From: Jimgerdemannia flammicorona
Lineage: Eukaryota; Mucoromycota; Endogonomycetes; Endogonales; Endogonaceae
NCBI GenBank assembly: GCA_003990745.1
Contig: RBNI01000943.1
Coordinates: 1 to 25,650 of the forward strand
Length of the DNA: 25,650 nt
Direction: 5' to 3'
Each line of letters opens with the position of its first letter. Within the stretch, counting starts at the first letter, position 1. Both the position numbers and the translations under genes were made by a program. Below, in pieces: positions 1 through 11,025 of this stretch. The notes under the pieces are model-generated. The model was given only the letters and a program-made list of their open reading frames with translations, did not search any database and had not been told where the DNA came from.

Positions 1-1124
1 ACGAGACAGTCCCTGCTGAGTCGATCGTCCATCACTACTTTCACCTGAGCTCGCAACTCCTCGTCCAGAAGCATGTAGGTCGGTGAAATGTGGTCGTGGT
101 TGATTACCCTCCAGGAGCGGTGGTTACTCAAGACAGATTTCTCCCACTCCTCCCTTCCGAGATCTTCCGCCTCTGCCACGGCGTTACCTCCTACAAATAT
201 TGTGATAAGGTTTGGACATCGGCTTGATCAGAATCTCGATTCCGCCGTCCACGAGAAGTCTCATAACAAATGAAGCATGGGCGAACCTATGAGAATGAGG
301 TGACTACGATGGAACGAGTAGTCAACCGAATTTGAATTGTCATCGATCTTCTCAATCTTAAATCCAACAGAAGGACCTGTACCGAGATAGTCGAAACCCC
401 AAAGAGTTGCCGAGATACTTTCTTTGGCCTCATCTTCCATCATCTGTTGCGTTTCCTCTTCATTTCGTCGCGGACCGAGGTCTTGCCAGGCAATAAGTTT
501 TCCTCCTAGATAGGCAAGATCGCAAATAAGGGAATTGAACACTAGCATGGGTGAAGATTACTCTACATCTCCATTCCGACCAGAACACATACCAAGAGTG
601 ACAGATTGCGACCAAACATATCCAAACTCTTCCCATACGTCCTCCAACGCCTCGTACTGGCTGCGCAAATCCACCTGATGAAGGGCTATTCTGACGCTTT
701 CCACAAACTCCTTCGTCGGCTCAACGACATTGGGCGTGAGCAACACCTGAGTGCCATGAATATATTCAATATGATTATACGACCCCTCGAACTCAGTTGT
801 CGTGTTGACACGGGTCTCCATATAGGTATTCGCGAGCTCCTCAGGTGTCGAGGACAGCAGGCATTCAAGTGATGTTCTGGAGAAACCCTCGAATGTCAAA
901 TACTCAGTCCACTCCGACTGGCACAGAAACTTCTGATACTCTTTGTCATGTGCACACAGGTAAAATGGTGGTGGGTTCTTCCTGAGTTTGGCACACGGAT
1001 CACGCGCCGGGCGGCCTTCGAGAGTAAAGGCATAGCCCAAGCGAAAGGCGTCGAAAGCCTGGCACCGGTAGTTATCGTCGAGGATGTGACCCGAATCCGT
1101 GGCCAGAGCTTCGGGGTTAGACAT
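1..1124 (-). CDS. Three-exon host gene, 3' end outside the window; possibly MACPF-like fungal protein
   Basis: Seen: an ATG at 1124-1122 opens 177 codons that end in a short stop-bounded tail. Proposed exons are 1124-593, 505-287 and 190-<1. Intron 1 (506-592, 87 nt) begins GTATGT and ends CTAG; intron 2 (191-286, 96 nt) begins GTTCGC and ends GTAG. Both are phase 1, and removing them gives an open frame to the window edge. Exon 1 ends with EEFGYVW, and the splice creates a Gly-Gly-Lys-Leu stretch. Exon 3 contains RSWRVI followed by a Pro-Thr and LLDEELR. Known of the family: fungal MACPF-like proteins often have an FG.VW / LGGKL segment and a WRVI segment near the domain end; membrane-pore roles are known for some MACPF proteins only. 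Inference: the family call rests on these short motifs. No signal peptide is evident. It is the only non-transposon gene here. Exon structure 0.6, family 0.4. Confidence 0.55.
191..286 (-). other. Predicted intron 2 of the left-edge gene
   Basis: The minus-strand 5' site is GTTCGC (from 286), which is not a strong donor; the 3' site is TTTGTAG (ending 191). A CTGAT branch-like motif lies about 40 nt before the acceptor. Removal restores phase and leads into an ORF open to base 1. An alternative 45-nt intron at 223-267 also restores the frame, so the exact borders are uncertain. Confidence 0.45.
506..592 (-). other. Predicted intron 1 of the left-edge gene
   Basis: On the minus strand the 5' site is GTATGT (from 592) and the 3' site is TATCTAG (ending 506). 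The intron contains an in-frame TAA. Its removal joins the frames in phase 1. A nearer AG at 542 also keeps the frame, giving a 51-nt intron, but would add 12 residues inside what looks like a conserved LGGKL segment, so the longer intron is preferred. Confidence 0.6.
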
Positions 1125-1229
1125 TTTTTATTAGCGCAATAGTTGTCGGTAAGGGAGTTTTCAGATAGTAAATATAATTTCGAAAAGATGACGTCACTAA
1201 AGGAAAATGTGCGATCACCAAACTGAAAG

Positions 1230-1690
1230 ACAGCCACCCTTCTGACGCAACTTCGCTGTAGAGCCAGTCTTCGACATAACTCCGCGCAAACGAAGCCAGT
1301 CACGACGTAACTTTGCCAAGAGAGTTATTTTCCAGAGAAGTCCGCCGATTCAGGAAGAATCTGTGCCATCCGCTATTCCCAGAGAGCCCGCTTTAAGGAA
1401 CCTTGCCACAAGCCAGTCTTCTGATGCAACTTCGCAGTGGAGCCAGTCCATCCGATATAACCCCATGAAAACGAAGCCAGTCTTGATGTAACTTGCCAAG
1501 AATCCACATCCGAGCTATCAAATTATCCGCCATCCGAGTTATTTCCCAGTAACCCGCCGATTCAGGAAGAATGCCATTTTCGAGTTATCCAAGTTATCAA
1601 GTTACCCGATATTCCCAGAGAGCCACCAATTCAGGAGAATCCGCACCAAACCGAGTTATCCGTCAAAAACCGAGTTATCCGTGTTATCAC
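1230..1690. repeat. Degenerate tandem repeat, two units of about 180-210 bp
   Basis: A segment with the core 'gcaacttcgc' and 'gagccagtc' at about 1241-1268 recurs at about 1420-1448. 'cgaagccagtc' follows in both, and 'cgccgattcaggaagaat' occurs at about 1343 and 1555. A short motif, 'cgagttatcc', then recurs several times between 1579 and 1681. The units are diverged, and an insertion makes the second longer. No convincing ORF is present. CpG dinucleotides are still common, unlike the DNA from 2000 on. Confidence 0.6.
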
Positions 1691-1989
1691 CAAATCTGCA
1701 TGAGGAATACCGCCAAGATCATCACGCCAAGATTGTCACGCATACTTTTGTCGATCGTCGCGCTACACAAGAGATCGTCATGCAGAAATCACATATTTTG
1801 GAGATCGCTGCCACTCAAGAAGGAAACCACTAAATTACCAGATCATCCCACATAAGGAAAACACCGCGCTACACAGAGACATCGTCCGCCATACACACAA
1901 ATCACTGCTACACTCAAAGAACCGTCCCAATAAGGAAATCCGACAGAATCCAGATTTACTATTATATCACTAAACACCAACAAGGAATC
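1691..1989. other. Non-coding spacer
   Basis: No supported gene. Short degenerate motifs ('atcgtc', 'caaggaaatcc'-like) echo the neighbouring repeat. Composition is ordinary, with some CpG. It ends at the sharp change to A+T-rich DNA near 2000. Confidence 0.4.
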
Positions 1990-3404
1990 TTAGAACATTT
2001 TGTTGCTTTTTGACAAAGTAACTGGAGGCTTAAGCTAAACTACACCAACCCCCAACCTTGTAATTTGCCTCCATTGAGCTGGGCACGTTACAATATGCTT
2101 ATCATATAGAAGTTAATATGGTAATACTGAGTTAAGAATTTCTTATTTTCAACTTTAGATAAAGAGTTGATTACTATTAAGGTATTGGCTTCTAGGCTAT
2201 AGACTGAGATTCAAACTCAGCCTTATAACTTCTATAGTTATAGATAAGTACTATATAGAGCTAGTATAGCTATTATATATTACTTTATCTTTATAGAGTC
2301 CTCTGTAGTTATTAGAGATTTAGAAAAGTTTTTCACTTGAATAATCTTTTATTTTCTATAATACCAGTTATATACAAATAGCTGATTATTACTAAGTATT
2401 AATAAAATTTCTCAGTATAGTAAGTGAGGTTAAGCTATCTTATTTAGAATAAAGATCCTACAATAAGTAGCTTCTCTTTAGAAGAGTTATTTATATTTCA
2501 TCTATAGTAGATCTTCTAATAGAATATTTTCTGATCAGAGACTATTACTATTAATAATTCAAGGATAGCAACTCACAGTTAGATAATGTATTCTTCTTTT
2601 AATAACTATAATATTTGATTATTTCTTTTGAGTTATTTAATATATTACTTTCTATCAGTATTTGTTATTAATATATCTTATATAATTAGAAGAATATTTT
2701 ACTCTCAATTATTCTTTCTTATCTTAGTTGATTGGTAGGTTCTCTCCTTTATTAAAGAGAGAGAGTATCATTATACTTCTATATACTTCTTATATATTTT
2801 CCAGAAGTTTTTCCTTTTTTCAAATTATATTATAAGTAAGATATCCCTTTTACTTAATTACAAAAGACTATATAAAAGGTTTTATATATTAGAAGATCTT
2901 ATGATTTAAGATTTTTTTAATTTTAAATTTGCTTATAATTATTAATATTAACCAAAAGTATTAGTAATATGATATACTTTAGAAAAAGATTCTTATAAGA
3001 GTTCACTAATTTACTAATATGGAATACTAGATATATGTATAAGAGATTTAGAGAATCTCTATCTATAGTTAACTTAACTAAATTTTTTCAGAATTCAATA
3101 TTGTTTACTTTCTAATATAAAGTTTTCTCAGTAACTACTATATTAGAGTATCTAGATATAGGTGGTCTATCCTAAGTATGATCTAGTTACTAACATTACA
3201 AAAGACTTCTCTTTACTTCTAATTAGTATAGTGATCTAATAGTTCTATATATCTATAATAGTATTTTAGACTATTTGTATAAGATCATAGATAGTTTCAA
3301 TTAAGTTTTATATTATAGAGACTATTGATTTTGTTATTTTTTGGTTTATTTTTTTTATAGTCACTTAGACTACATCCTTTATTAATACCTGTCTATTCTC
3401 TATA
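1990..3404 (+). mobile_element. A+T-rich decayed repeat; possible Ty3/gypsy relic
   Basis: Seen: about 1.4 kb of very A+T-rich DNA, almost no CpG, stops in all frames. On the + strand near 2590-2680 a frame reads YLIISFELFNI, resembling the reverse-transcriptase stretch YLVMPFGLTNAPATF of gypsy elements. Near 3220-3340 a frame reads LDYLYKIIDSF...YYRD, resembling the integrase core around its second Asp. These matches are weak. The two blocks are only about 0.6 kb apart, closer than in an intact element, so an internal deletion would be needed. No LTR was found. The TE origin is fairly safe from composition; the gypsy assignment is a guess. Confidence 0.35.
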
Positions 3405-3419
3405 TACTACACAGTGCCC

Positions 3420-6400
3420 CACCCCTACCTGATCCCCTTCAGAGGCCCCCCCACCCTCCCACTCCCTCTTGATGGAAGACCACTTTGTCAGCCACCACCT
3501 CCACCCTCCCACCACTCTGGTTATAGATCCCTTCTATCAGACAGTGATCTCGCCTACCCTGGAGACCCCAACTGACCCACTACCCAGTAAGAAGATCACC
3601 CATCAACTCCTCCCACCTCACCAACTTCTCCTGCAACCCTGTCTGTCGCTCTTTCTCAAAAACAAATAGCTAATGTCTAGCCAACCCTACCCATACTACA
3701 ATCACCCACCCTACAGTGAGCCACCCATTGCTACTACCTCCTACTAGTCTAGATTTCAAATCCTCCCAGTGACCTCACTCACTATCCAGCCTCCTTTCTA
3801 TACTCAGCTGGTATTCAATAGCTACCCAAAAGTCCTCCAATACCTCACACTCTCCCAGCCAATGTTCCAGCATCTGTACAAAGCCCCCAGCTTACCCTAC
3901 ATTATAACACTCCTCACAATCCAATCAGCCACCATCCACCAGATGCTCAGTATGGAAATTCAACATAATATTCCTTTGAAGCATTCACCACTATATCACC
4001 CAGAACTTGGGAGGAAGCCACTACCACACCTCAGCACTCCAGGCCCAGATTCCCACCCAGTCCCACTCCTCACCAATCCCCACTGCCTGCCAACTGCTTG
4101 ACCAAAGATCCTGGCCAAGTCTCCACTAACACTCCACTCTATCACCAATATCAAACTCAGCAAGTAAAATCCCCCCTAGCAACAGTCTGTCCTATTACTA
4201 TATAGCAGGACCCCACACCTCCTCTCCCTCATTACCTTACCAGTACAGGTCTATCCAGTGTACTCCATTTACCACCTCCCACCAGAAGCCCTTATACCAT
4301 AGTCATCAGCTTCCATTCAGCCCCACCAAAGAGAGCAAGTCTCCTGAGGACCCCAGAGATGAGAACCTCATCTTCCACACCTTCTGTATCAGCAGAACCC
4401 AACCTCTTTCTTGTAGTTCAACCATCCTTTTCAACTATTAAGCTCACAGACAGTGTAGCCTCCTAGGGAAATCTACAAGACTTAGACCTCCCCTAACCAC
4501 CGACTCTATAAGGGTATCCCAACTAATCTGTGACCTTCTTTCTGCCCAAATCTAATCCCGAGCCAGCTCCATCAGCCTCTTCACCACCCAGACCAGAAAG
4601 GCCAAGTGATATGCTACATACCACAGCTTGGGGAACCAGTATACATTCAGGATCATCACTTGCCCCACTAGGGAGATGTGCCAATCCCCCCAACCTCTCA
4701 GACCCTCTCTCCAAATGACCACCTTTCTCTCCCACCACACCTGTGGCAAGACTGATTCATATATAGAAAGGAAGATACCAAGATACCACATCACCTCTTC
4801 TGTGGGGACAATTATTCCAATGATGTCCCCTCCTACCAACTCATTCCCCAACACTAACGTCTCACACTTATGCCAGTTGAGTTTTGCCCCAGAGTGTGCC
4901 TCATACCATTCTACTGTGTATGTAAGCGCCTTGACATCTGCCACTGATCCAAGACCAACTACCATATCATCTGCAAAGGCCCCCACCTTCCACACCACAC
5001 CAAACACTGAGAGCCTGGCCACCTTCTGACAGATTATATCCATTAAAGGTTCAAGTGAAAGGGCATACAGAATAGAGGATAGTGGGTCTCCTTGAGAAAC
5101 TACTCTCTCCAAGAAAAATGCCAAACCCCTGTGACCATTGCACATCAGCACCACCCTACTGCCCTCTAACTAACTCAACATAGAGGCCTGAAACTGTAGT
5201 GGGACACTAATTCTATCTAGTACCTTACCCAGCCAAATCCACTGAACATGGTCATAGGCCTTCTCTTGGTCCAAAAAGACCAGCCTACCATCCAGCCCAC
5301 AGGCCCGAGCCCCTTCAATGATACCATATATCCAGGCAGTTCCATCTCTAATAAGCCTACCTCCCACAAAACCCCACTGCTCCTCATCCAGCACCTGTTG
5401 AGCAACCTTCTGCAGCCTTGCAACAATTACTTTTGTCATCAACTTCCAGTCCATATCCAAAAGTATAATTGGCCTCCAATTCTTCTAGTTCTCTTACCTG
5501 CTCTTATCTTTGTATAATAAGGCCACCAACCCCAAGTCCTGCTCTTCAACCCACTTGCTATACAGAAGAACATAGTCACAGAGGGCAGCCATCTCTTCTA
5601 GTATTCCAGAGACCTTTGCCATCTTCTTCCAGAAGTCCCAAGGTAACCCATCTTCCCCAGACACTGTCTCAAGCTTAGTAGCCACAAGGACCCTCTGGAT
5701 CTCCTCCTCTTAGACTGGTAAGATCAAGTCACCCAGGCCCTCTATCTGCAGCAGTTTCCACTCCTCCAGTGCATCTCCAATTGCCTCTGCATCTGCACCC
5801 TCTTCTTCCTCACTCCACAGACCCCACTATCACTTCTTCAATACTCCTAAGATCTGTTGTATGCCATGAACCAAATTCCCCTTTGCATTAAAGATCCCAT
5901 CCCATCAATGTCGCACCCTCCTAGCTTTGAGGAGCCTAGACAAGTACCTAGTAGGCCTCTCTCTCTCCTCCAACCCCTGCCACCATAGCCTGGCAGCCAT
6001 CTCTTATATATGAGTCTCCTCCTCCTCTTACAACACCTACAATAGTTCCACTACCTCCAATCTCACCTGTTCAACCTCCAATCCTCCACCTCATCAGAGT
6101 CAAGTAAATCAGCCCATTCCATCTGCAATCTCATTAGCCTATTAGAAGTACACTATATGTGCTTTCTCCTCTATCTATCAGCCTCTCTACCAGCTCCTCT
6201 CCAATAGGCCTTTGCAGCCTCTTTCAACCTCATCTAATGGGCATCTACAGACAGACTCTCATGTCTCCAGATAGGAACCTTTGCCTGAATGTCCTCCACC
6301 CATAAGTCCCACAACCTCTTCTCAGCCAGCAGAGAGGAGTTAAGGCACCAATGTCCAGGTCCATCTCTACTCCCCCCAAACTGCTCTTATCCTAACAGTC

Positions 6401-7084
6401 TCCAGTGATCAGACCATGGGCACCACACCACCTCTAGAGTCTTCCAGACATCAGCACCCCAACATTTGGCTGTTAAAATCCTGTCAATCCTTGTGCCTAA
6501 CCCATTCACCCAATGGGTGTAGACCCTGGTATGACCCCACTATGTTTGGCCAATATCCCCTAAGGAGCTAAGATTTTCCACCTCCTCCCATGCATCCAGT
6601 CTACTACTCCTCCCACCGATATTCCTCCCTCCATCAGTTCTATCCAGTTGCAGATCTCGAACCATATTAAAATCACTATCAAGAACATTGACTTCTTTTC
6701 CAAGAGAATACCCTCCTCCAGCAGTTCCTTAATCTATGCAATCCTCTTGCCTCTAATTGCTGGGCAGTAGCAAGAGCCCACCCTCACTGATTCCTACACT
6801 GGTCTATACCATTCTCCCCAGACTAAGCAATCACTCCAGCTCCTGATTCCCTCCAAATCTCCTCTACCCTTTTTCACCAGAATCGCCACCTTTCCAAACC
6901 AAGCAGTAGCCCCACCCCATTCCTTAGTTCACTCCACCCGATCATCCTCATCCTCATACTATACATCTTATAGTAAAAAGAGATCAGCCTCCAATTTCTT
7001 GAGCCAAGTAAAAATGTTCTTACACCACCCAGAACCCTGTAGCCTATTCACATTTAGTGAGAAAATATTAGTTGTACTGTTCAT
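3420..7084 (-). pseudogene. LINE A ORF2: AP endonuclease plus reverse transcriptase, inactive
   Basis: The ATG at 7084 opens with NIFSLNVN, typical of the first block of AP-type LINE endonucleases. About 600 nt further, a frame reads LGTRIDRIL and then WSDHW, the late endonuclease blocks. The reverse transcriptase follows: SGEDGLPWDFWKKM near 5650, NWRPI near 5480, QWGFVGGRLIRD, FLDQEKAYDHV (catalytic Asp block A, near 5255), SQGDPLSSILYALSLEPL (near 5090), and AFADDMVVGL (catalytic FADD, near 4980). Downstream, ISLVGQVMILNVYWFPKLWY is the usual post-polymerase segment. In-frame stops (such as after SMLS at 5170) and at least one frameshift break it. The C-terminal part, 4500-3420, is too decayed to divide into domains. 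Confidence 0.75.
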
Positions 7085-7094
7085 AGATAATACT

Positions 7095-8860
7095 GTTATA
7101 TATCAAACTCATCCTCTACAAATCTGCATTCAAGCCCTCCTGTGCCAAGTCCAAGATATTCTGCAGCCAGTTCCCTCTGCTCAGCTTCCTATATCTCCAA
7201 CCCCCCCAGAAGTTCAACTATTGTCTCATCCTCTTTCTCCTCAAAGTCCTCATGATACTCCAGACAGGCCTTCTACCAGAGCTGCAAACTATGATACTCA
7301 GCCCAACAGTAGGCAGCCCATTCACCAGCAACAACCACCAGCTCTGCCTTCCTCACCTCATCAACCTCATATCTCTTCTCTGCCAGGAAGATCCCAAGAA
7401 TCTCCTCCTTGTGCCTCCACCACTCCATTACCCTGCAGAATCTGTACCCAATGCTCCTCAGGCATTATACATAGATCCACTTCTCTTAATGCCTCAGCTG
7501 CCAGGTTATCCATTACCTTGCTCATCCACAGCAGGTTCTCCACCTCCTTCCCTCCCAGAGTTCCAGGCCACCCTGCATCTAGCATTATAGTATTAGCTCC
7601 TATACTGGCAGCCTCATCTCACTTCTCCTTGGGATATCCACCAGCTCGTTCTCATCACCCACCACCACCTGGCCCCCTTTCGCTACATCTGGGACCCCAA
7701 AGTGAACTCACTGGGCCCCCTGCATCAGCACATCCTCCACTGCTCCTCTCTTCCCAACTAGGCCCCTCCTGATAAGTAGGGGGGGGAGTACTATCCAACT
7801 CCTCCTCCCAAACTTTGAAAGTGCTGTCAGTATAGGAATCCTTGCCCAGCACCTTCCCAGCCCCTTCCTTGGTCGTCACCACCTCCTCTCCTCCTTTGGT
7901 AGCCCATATGCTGGCTTCAATGCTGCCAGACTCTGTAGCCCTGTCCACCTTCCTCCTTCCCACTTCTTTCATACTCGCCAAAAGCTCCCTCTGCCTCTTG
8001 CGCCCCTGGGCCCACTCCCACTGTCTTCTGTCAGTGTGGAGATATTTCCCATCCACCACCTCCAGATGCGTCGACTTCTCAAACAGATTCCAGGCTTTTG
8101 CCCTCCTTTCCACAGTACCACTCAGCTCCTCCAGAGCCTCTAGCAAATCCTCCTCCTCCTCTTCACTCCCTTTCACTCTTGACATCTTGCAAATAAAAGT
8201 CCCCCACATCAGCACTAAGGACCAGTCGCTTGTCTTCCCTGTGGCCTCCTTTCCTGTCAGCCAAATCCTGATATCGACATTGCCCATCCTGAATGTGGTC
8301 CCCTCCCACATCTGGAAGCCAATGTCCATCACATCCCCATACTCCACCATCACCTCCTCCACCCTCCTCCTAGTCTCCTCCTTAGTCACTGTGGGTACCC
8401 CCCTCACTAGAAGCTATACCACCCTAGGGTCTTACTTCAAGTACCACACCATAGGGACCACCACCTTCCCAACCACTACTCCAGTCTTCAGGGCCTCATC
8501 CAGTGGGTCCACCTCCTCAAAGCCCACCTCAACCCCTTCTGGACCCTTCAAGAACTTCACCAAGACTGCCCTAGCCACCTGCTTCGAAATAAGCCCCAGG
8601 ACCATCCTCACCATCACTGCCAAGCCCTGGAAGCACAAGGTGGCCGCGAACTCCAAGATTGACTTCTTGAGCAAAAGGGCTACCACTAGTCCCATTATAT
8701 TATCTGCCAGGTCTCCCTTCCATATTGGGAACCCCTGCCCCCCCTGGCCATCAGCCATTACATCTCTTTTTTTTTCCTGATTCGCCATCATGCCACCATG
8801 AGCAGTCCCGCCACTACCCCCAGCAGCTACTCCACTTCCTCTGCCTCCCCCCAGCAAAGG
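7095..8860 (-). pseudogene. LINE A ORF1 (gag-like) remnant
   Basis: Two long open pieces, 8857-8432 and 8407-7655 on the minus strand, are separated by stops at a point where copy B shows the same coding register. The likely start is the ATG near 8788 (MANQEKK). The first piece is a moderately hydrophobic, globular-looking stretch. The second has an acidic run (EEEEEDLLEALEEL) followed by RRAKAWNLFEKS and a basic QGRKRQREL segment; copy B at 13488-13682 matches it closely. Further decayed coding continues to about 7095, just before ORF2. No zinc knuckle was recognised. The presumed role is binding of the element's RNA, inferred only from position before ORF2. Confidence 0.6.
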
Positions 8861-9955
8861 CCCAGCTCCCCTAGTATCCCCAACCTTCTGCTTCCCCTTC
8901 TCTCCTACCTGTTCCCTGTGGGCTCGATCTTGTTTCTAATATAAGGTATATATAAGAGAACCAACAATTTACTAATATTTTATGTCTTTAATGTTATTTT
9001 TACTTTATATATTATTGTTATCCTTAGGAGTAATGTCCAGTTTCCTTAACTTTACAGAAGTATCAATAGGAGTACTGATGAGCTTACATCTATTCATATT
9101 AAATTATTTGAGGATTGTTTGAGCATATATCACTTATAAGAGATATATGGTATATATATTTTTATCACATATAATAGATATCCTCAAAAGGAAGAATATT
9201 TTCCCATTTCTATCATTCTGAATTCTTGGTATAGAGCTTCTTAATTCCATTAAGTTCACTTTTACTAGTAATGATGATTATATTATCAATCCAAATACTG
9301 AAGAAAACTATGATACTATTATCATAGTACTGGATGTATATACAATTATCTGCTTTGCAGTAGGAGAATTCATCAATAGTAAGATTTTTTTCAATCCTTT
9401 TATTCTATAGTTATACCACTTGTTTGATACTGTATAATCTCTTACATAAGTTATATGAGCTCCTTTTGCTTATTGTTATATAGTTTATATCTTTATAGTT
9501 GATATATATATAGTTTGGTATTTATATCAATATTTAGAAATACTGTCTTAACATCTATTAGATGAATTTTCAGATCATATTATATACTGATCACAAGGAG
9601 TATTCTAAGTAAAGTAAGCTTGAATATTGGTAAAAATGTCTCATTATAATCTATGCAATTAATTCTTAGCAATGAAATAAGCTTTATATTACTCTATATT
9701 TCTATTGCTCTTATGCTTAATTCTATAGACCTATTTGGATACAATCATTTGGTGATTTGGCAGAAGGAGTATAAGATTCCAATTACTTTTCTTAATTAGT
9801 AAATCATAATTCTCCTTTATTATGTATTCTCATTTTGCTATCTAGGAATTGCATGACTTTATTATCTATATTTAGCTTAATAGATATTGTAATATATATA
9901 TATTCAAATACTTTAGTATAGCTCATATAGTTCTGTTGTTACTACTATCTAGAGC

Positions 9956-9967
9956 TCTCTGATATAT

Positions 9968-10002
<35 letters not shown>

Positions 10003-10016
10003 CTCTGATATATCTC
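9956..10016 (-). mobile_element. Poly(A)-only retro-insertion with 15-bp target-site duplication
   Basis: A run of 31 T (9971-10001) is bracketed by exact 15-base direct repeats, tctctgatatatctc, at 9956-9970 and 10002-10016. On the minus strand this is a pure poly(A) tract between target-site duplications, the form left by a LINE-type insertion so 5'-truncated that only the tail was copied. Because the repeats still match exactly inside badly decayed DNA, the insertion is later than most of the decay. Exact T count may be affected by sequencing. Confidence 0.7.
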
Positions 10017-10994
10017 AATAACTTCTTAATTCAGAATAAGTTTTTTGGTAAATATTGAAACACTTTTACTTATCCTTTATAGAGGATTTCTCAGTATTAG
10101 ATCTACCATCATCTATATCCTTGATCTCTATTATTCTTGACTCAGGTAACTCTGGCTCAGATATATATAGCAGTTGAAAATAATTTTAATTGACTACTAA
10201 AGAGATTTATAACAGTTGATATACTTATGCTGGCTGGAATATAGATATAGATATATATATATATTGACCACTACATCTATATAAGTTTCTTTATTTTCTT
10301 TTTTTCTGAATTATATATCACATGAAATAATAATATACTAATTGTATAAATCTCAGAGTTTGTATATTTTACCAGTACCAGAATATTTAACGAATATATA
10401 CTTGCTAGCTTTTAGCTTAAATTTATGCTAATTGATATTACTCTTATTAAGAATGTATATATTATATCTAAATATATATAGATATAATATATCAGACTTA
10501 GATCTGCTCTATAATTCTTCAAGGATGAGATTATCATTCTTATACTTATTGTTATTATTGTTGACTTCTTTGCTTAGTACTCAAGATATATATTGATTAT
10601 ATATATATATTACTATATTGATAGCTTCAGTTCAATAGGAGTATCTAAAGTCTGCTATATTAATTATTATATGAGCTATTTTTATGATCATATAGTTAAA
10701 TCACTTGGCTATACCATTTTGCTGAGATATATAAAGAGTAATTATTTAATGTTATATATTATATTTTTTTAGAAATTACTGAATGTATCATTGATCTATT
10801 CATATTTATTATCTGATTATATAGTATATATTTTATGTCCTATTTCATTCTTAGCAATCATTTTAAATTCTTTGAATTTCTTTAGTACTTTACTCTTTGC
10901 TAATAGGAAGTATATATATATATGCCTTATATATAATCATCAATAAATATGATAAAATACATTTTTTCAGAGTATGATGGCATATATATTGGCC

Positions 10995-11022
<28 letters not shown>
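10995..11022. repeat. (TA)n microsatellite
   Basis: About 14 TA units in a row within the copia relic. Shorter TA runs occur nearby at about 10247-10263 and 10915-10923. Probably expansion within already A+T-rich decayed DNA. Confidence 0.85.

Positions 11023-11025
<3 letters not shown>

Larger units (their letters stand above)
3405..8930 (-). mobile_element. LINE copy A, L1/Tx1-like non-LTR retrotransposon, decayed
   Basis: Seen: minus-strand order ORF1 (about 8860-7095), then ORF2 with an AP-type endonuclease (7084 to about 6390) and a reverse transcriptase (about 5690-4550). The + strand is C-rich, CpG is almost absent and CpA common. Borders are set by the change to A+T-rich DNA on both sides. 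The same element occurs inverted as copy B at 12561-15417, where ORF1 and the endonuclease align. No target-site duplication was identified. Multiple stops and frameshifts make it inactive. It is a different LINE lineage from copies C and D. Confidence 0.85.

Noticed and set aside
542..592. 51-nt version of intron 1
   Set aside because: Also keeps the frame, but inserts extra residues in a segment that otherwise reads as a familiar compact motif; the 87-nt form was preferred.
3469..4101. Pro-rich + strand ORFs of 66 and 110 codons
   Set aside because: C-rich antisense of LINE A 3' part; no start context, domain or splice evidence.
6999..7772. 257-codon + strand ORF, Pro/His/Ser-rich
   Set aside because: Antisense to the end of LINE A ORF1 and the beginning of ORF2; copy B supports coding on the other strand.
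7842..8780. 312-codon + strand ORF, Ser/Thr/Pro-rich
   Set aside because: Lies opposite LINE A ORF1. Open only because the element's sense strand is G-rich and poor in the bases that would make stops here; no recognisable domain.
9971..10001. T tract as a transcription terminator or mere microsatellite
   Set aside because: The exact 15-bp repeats hugging both sides are better explained by a retro-insertion.
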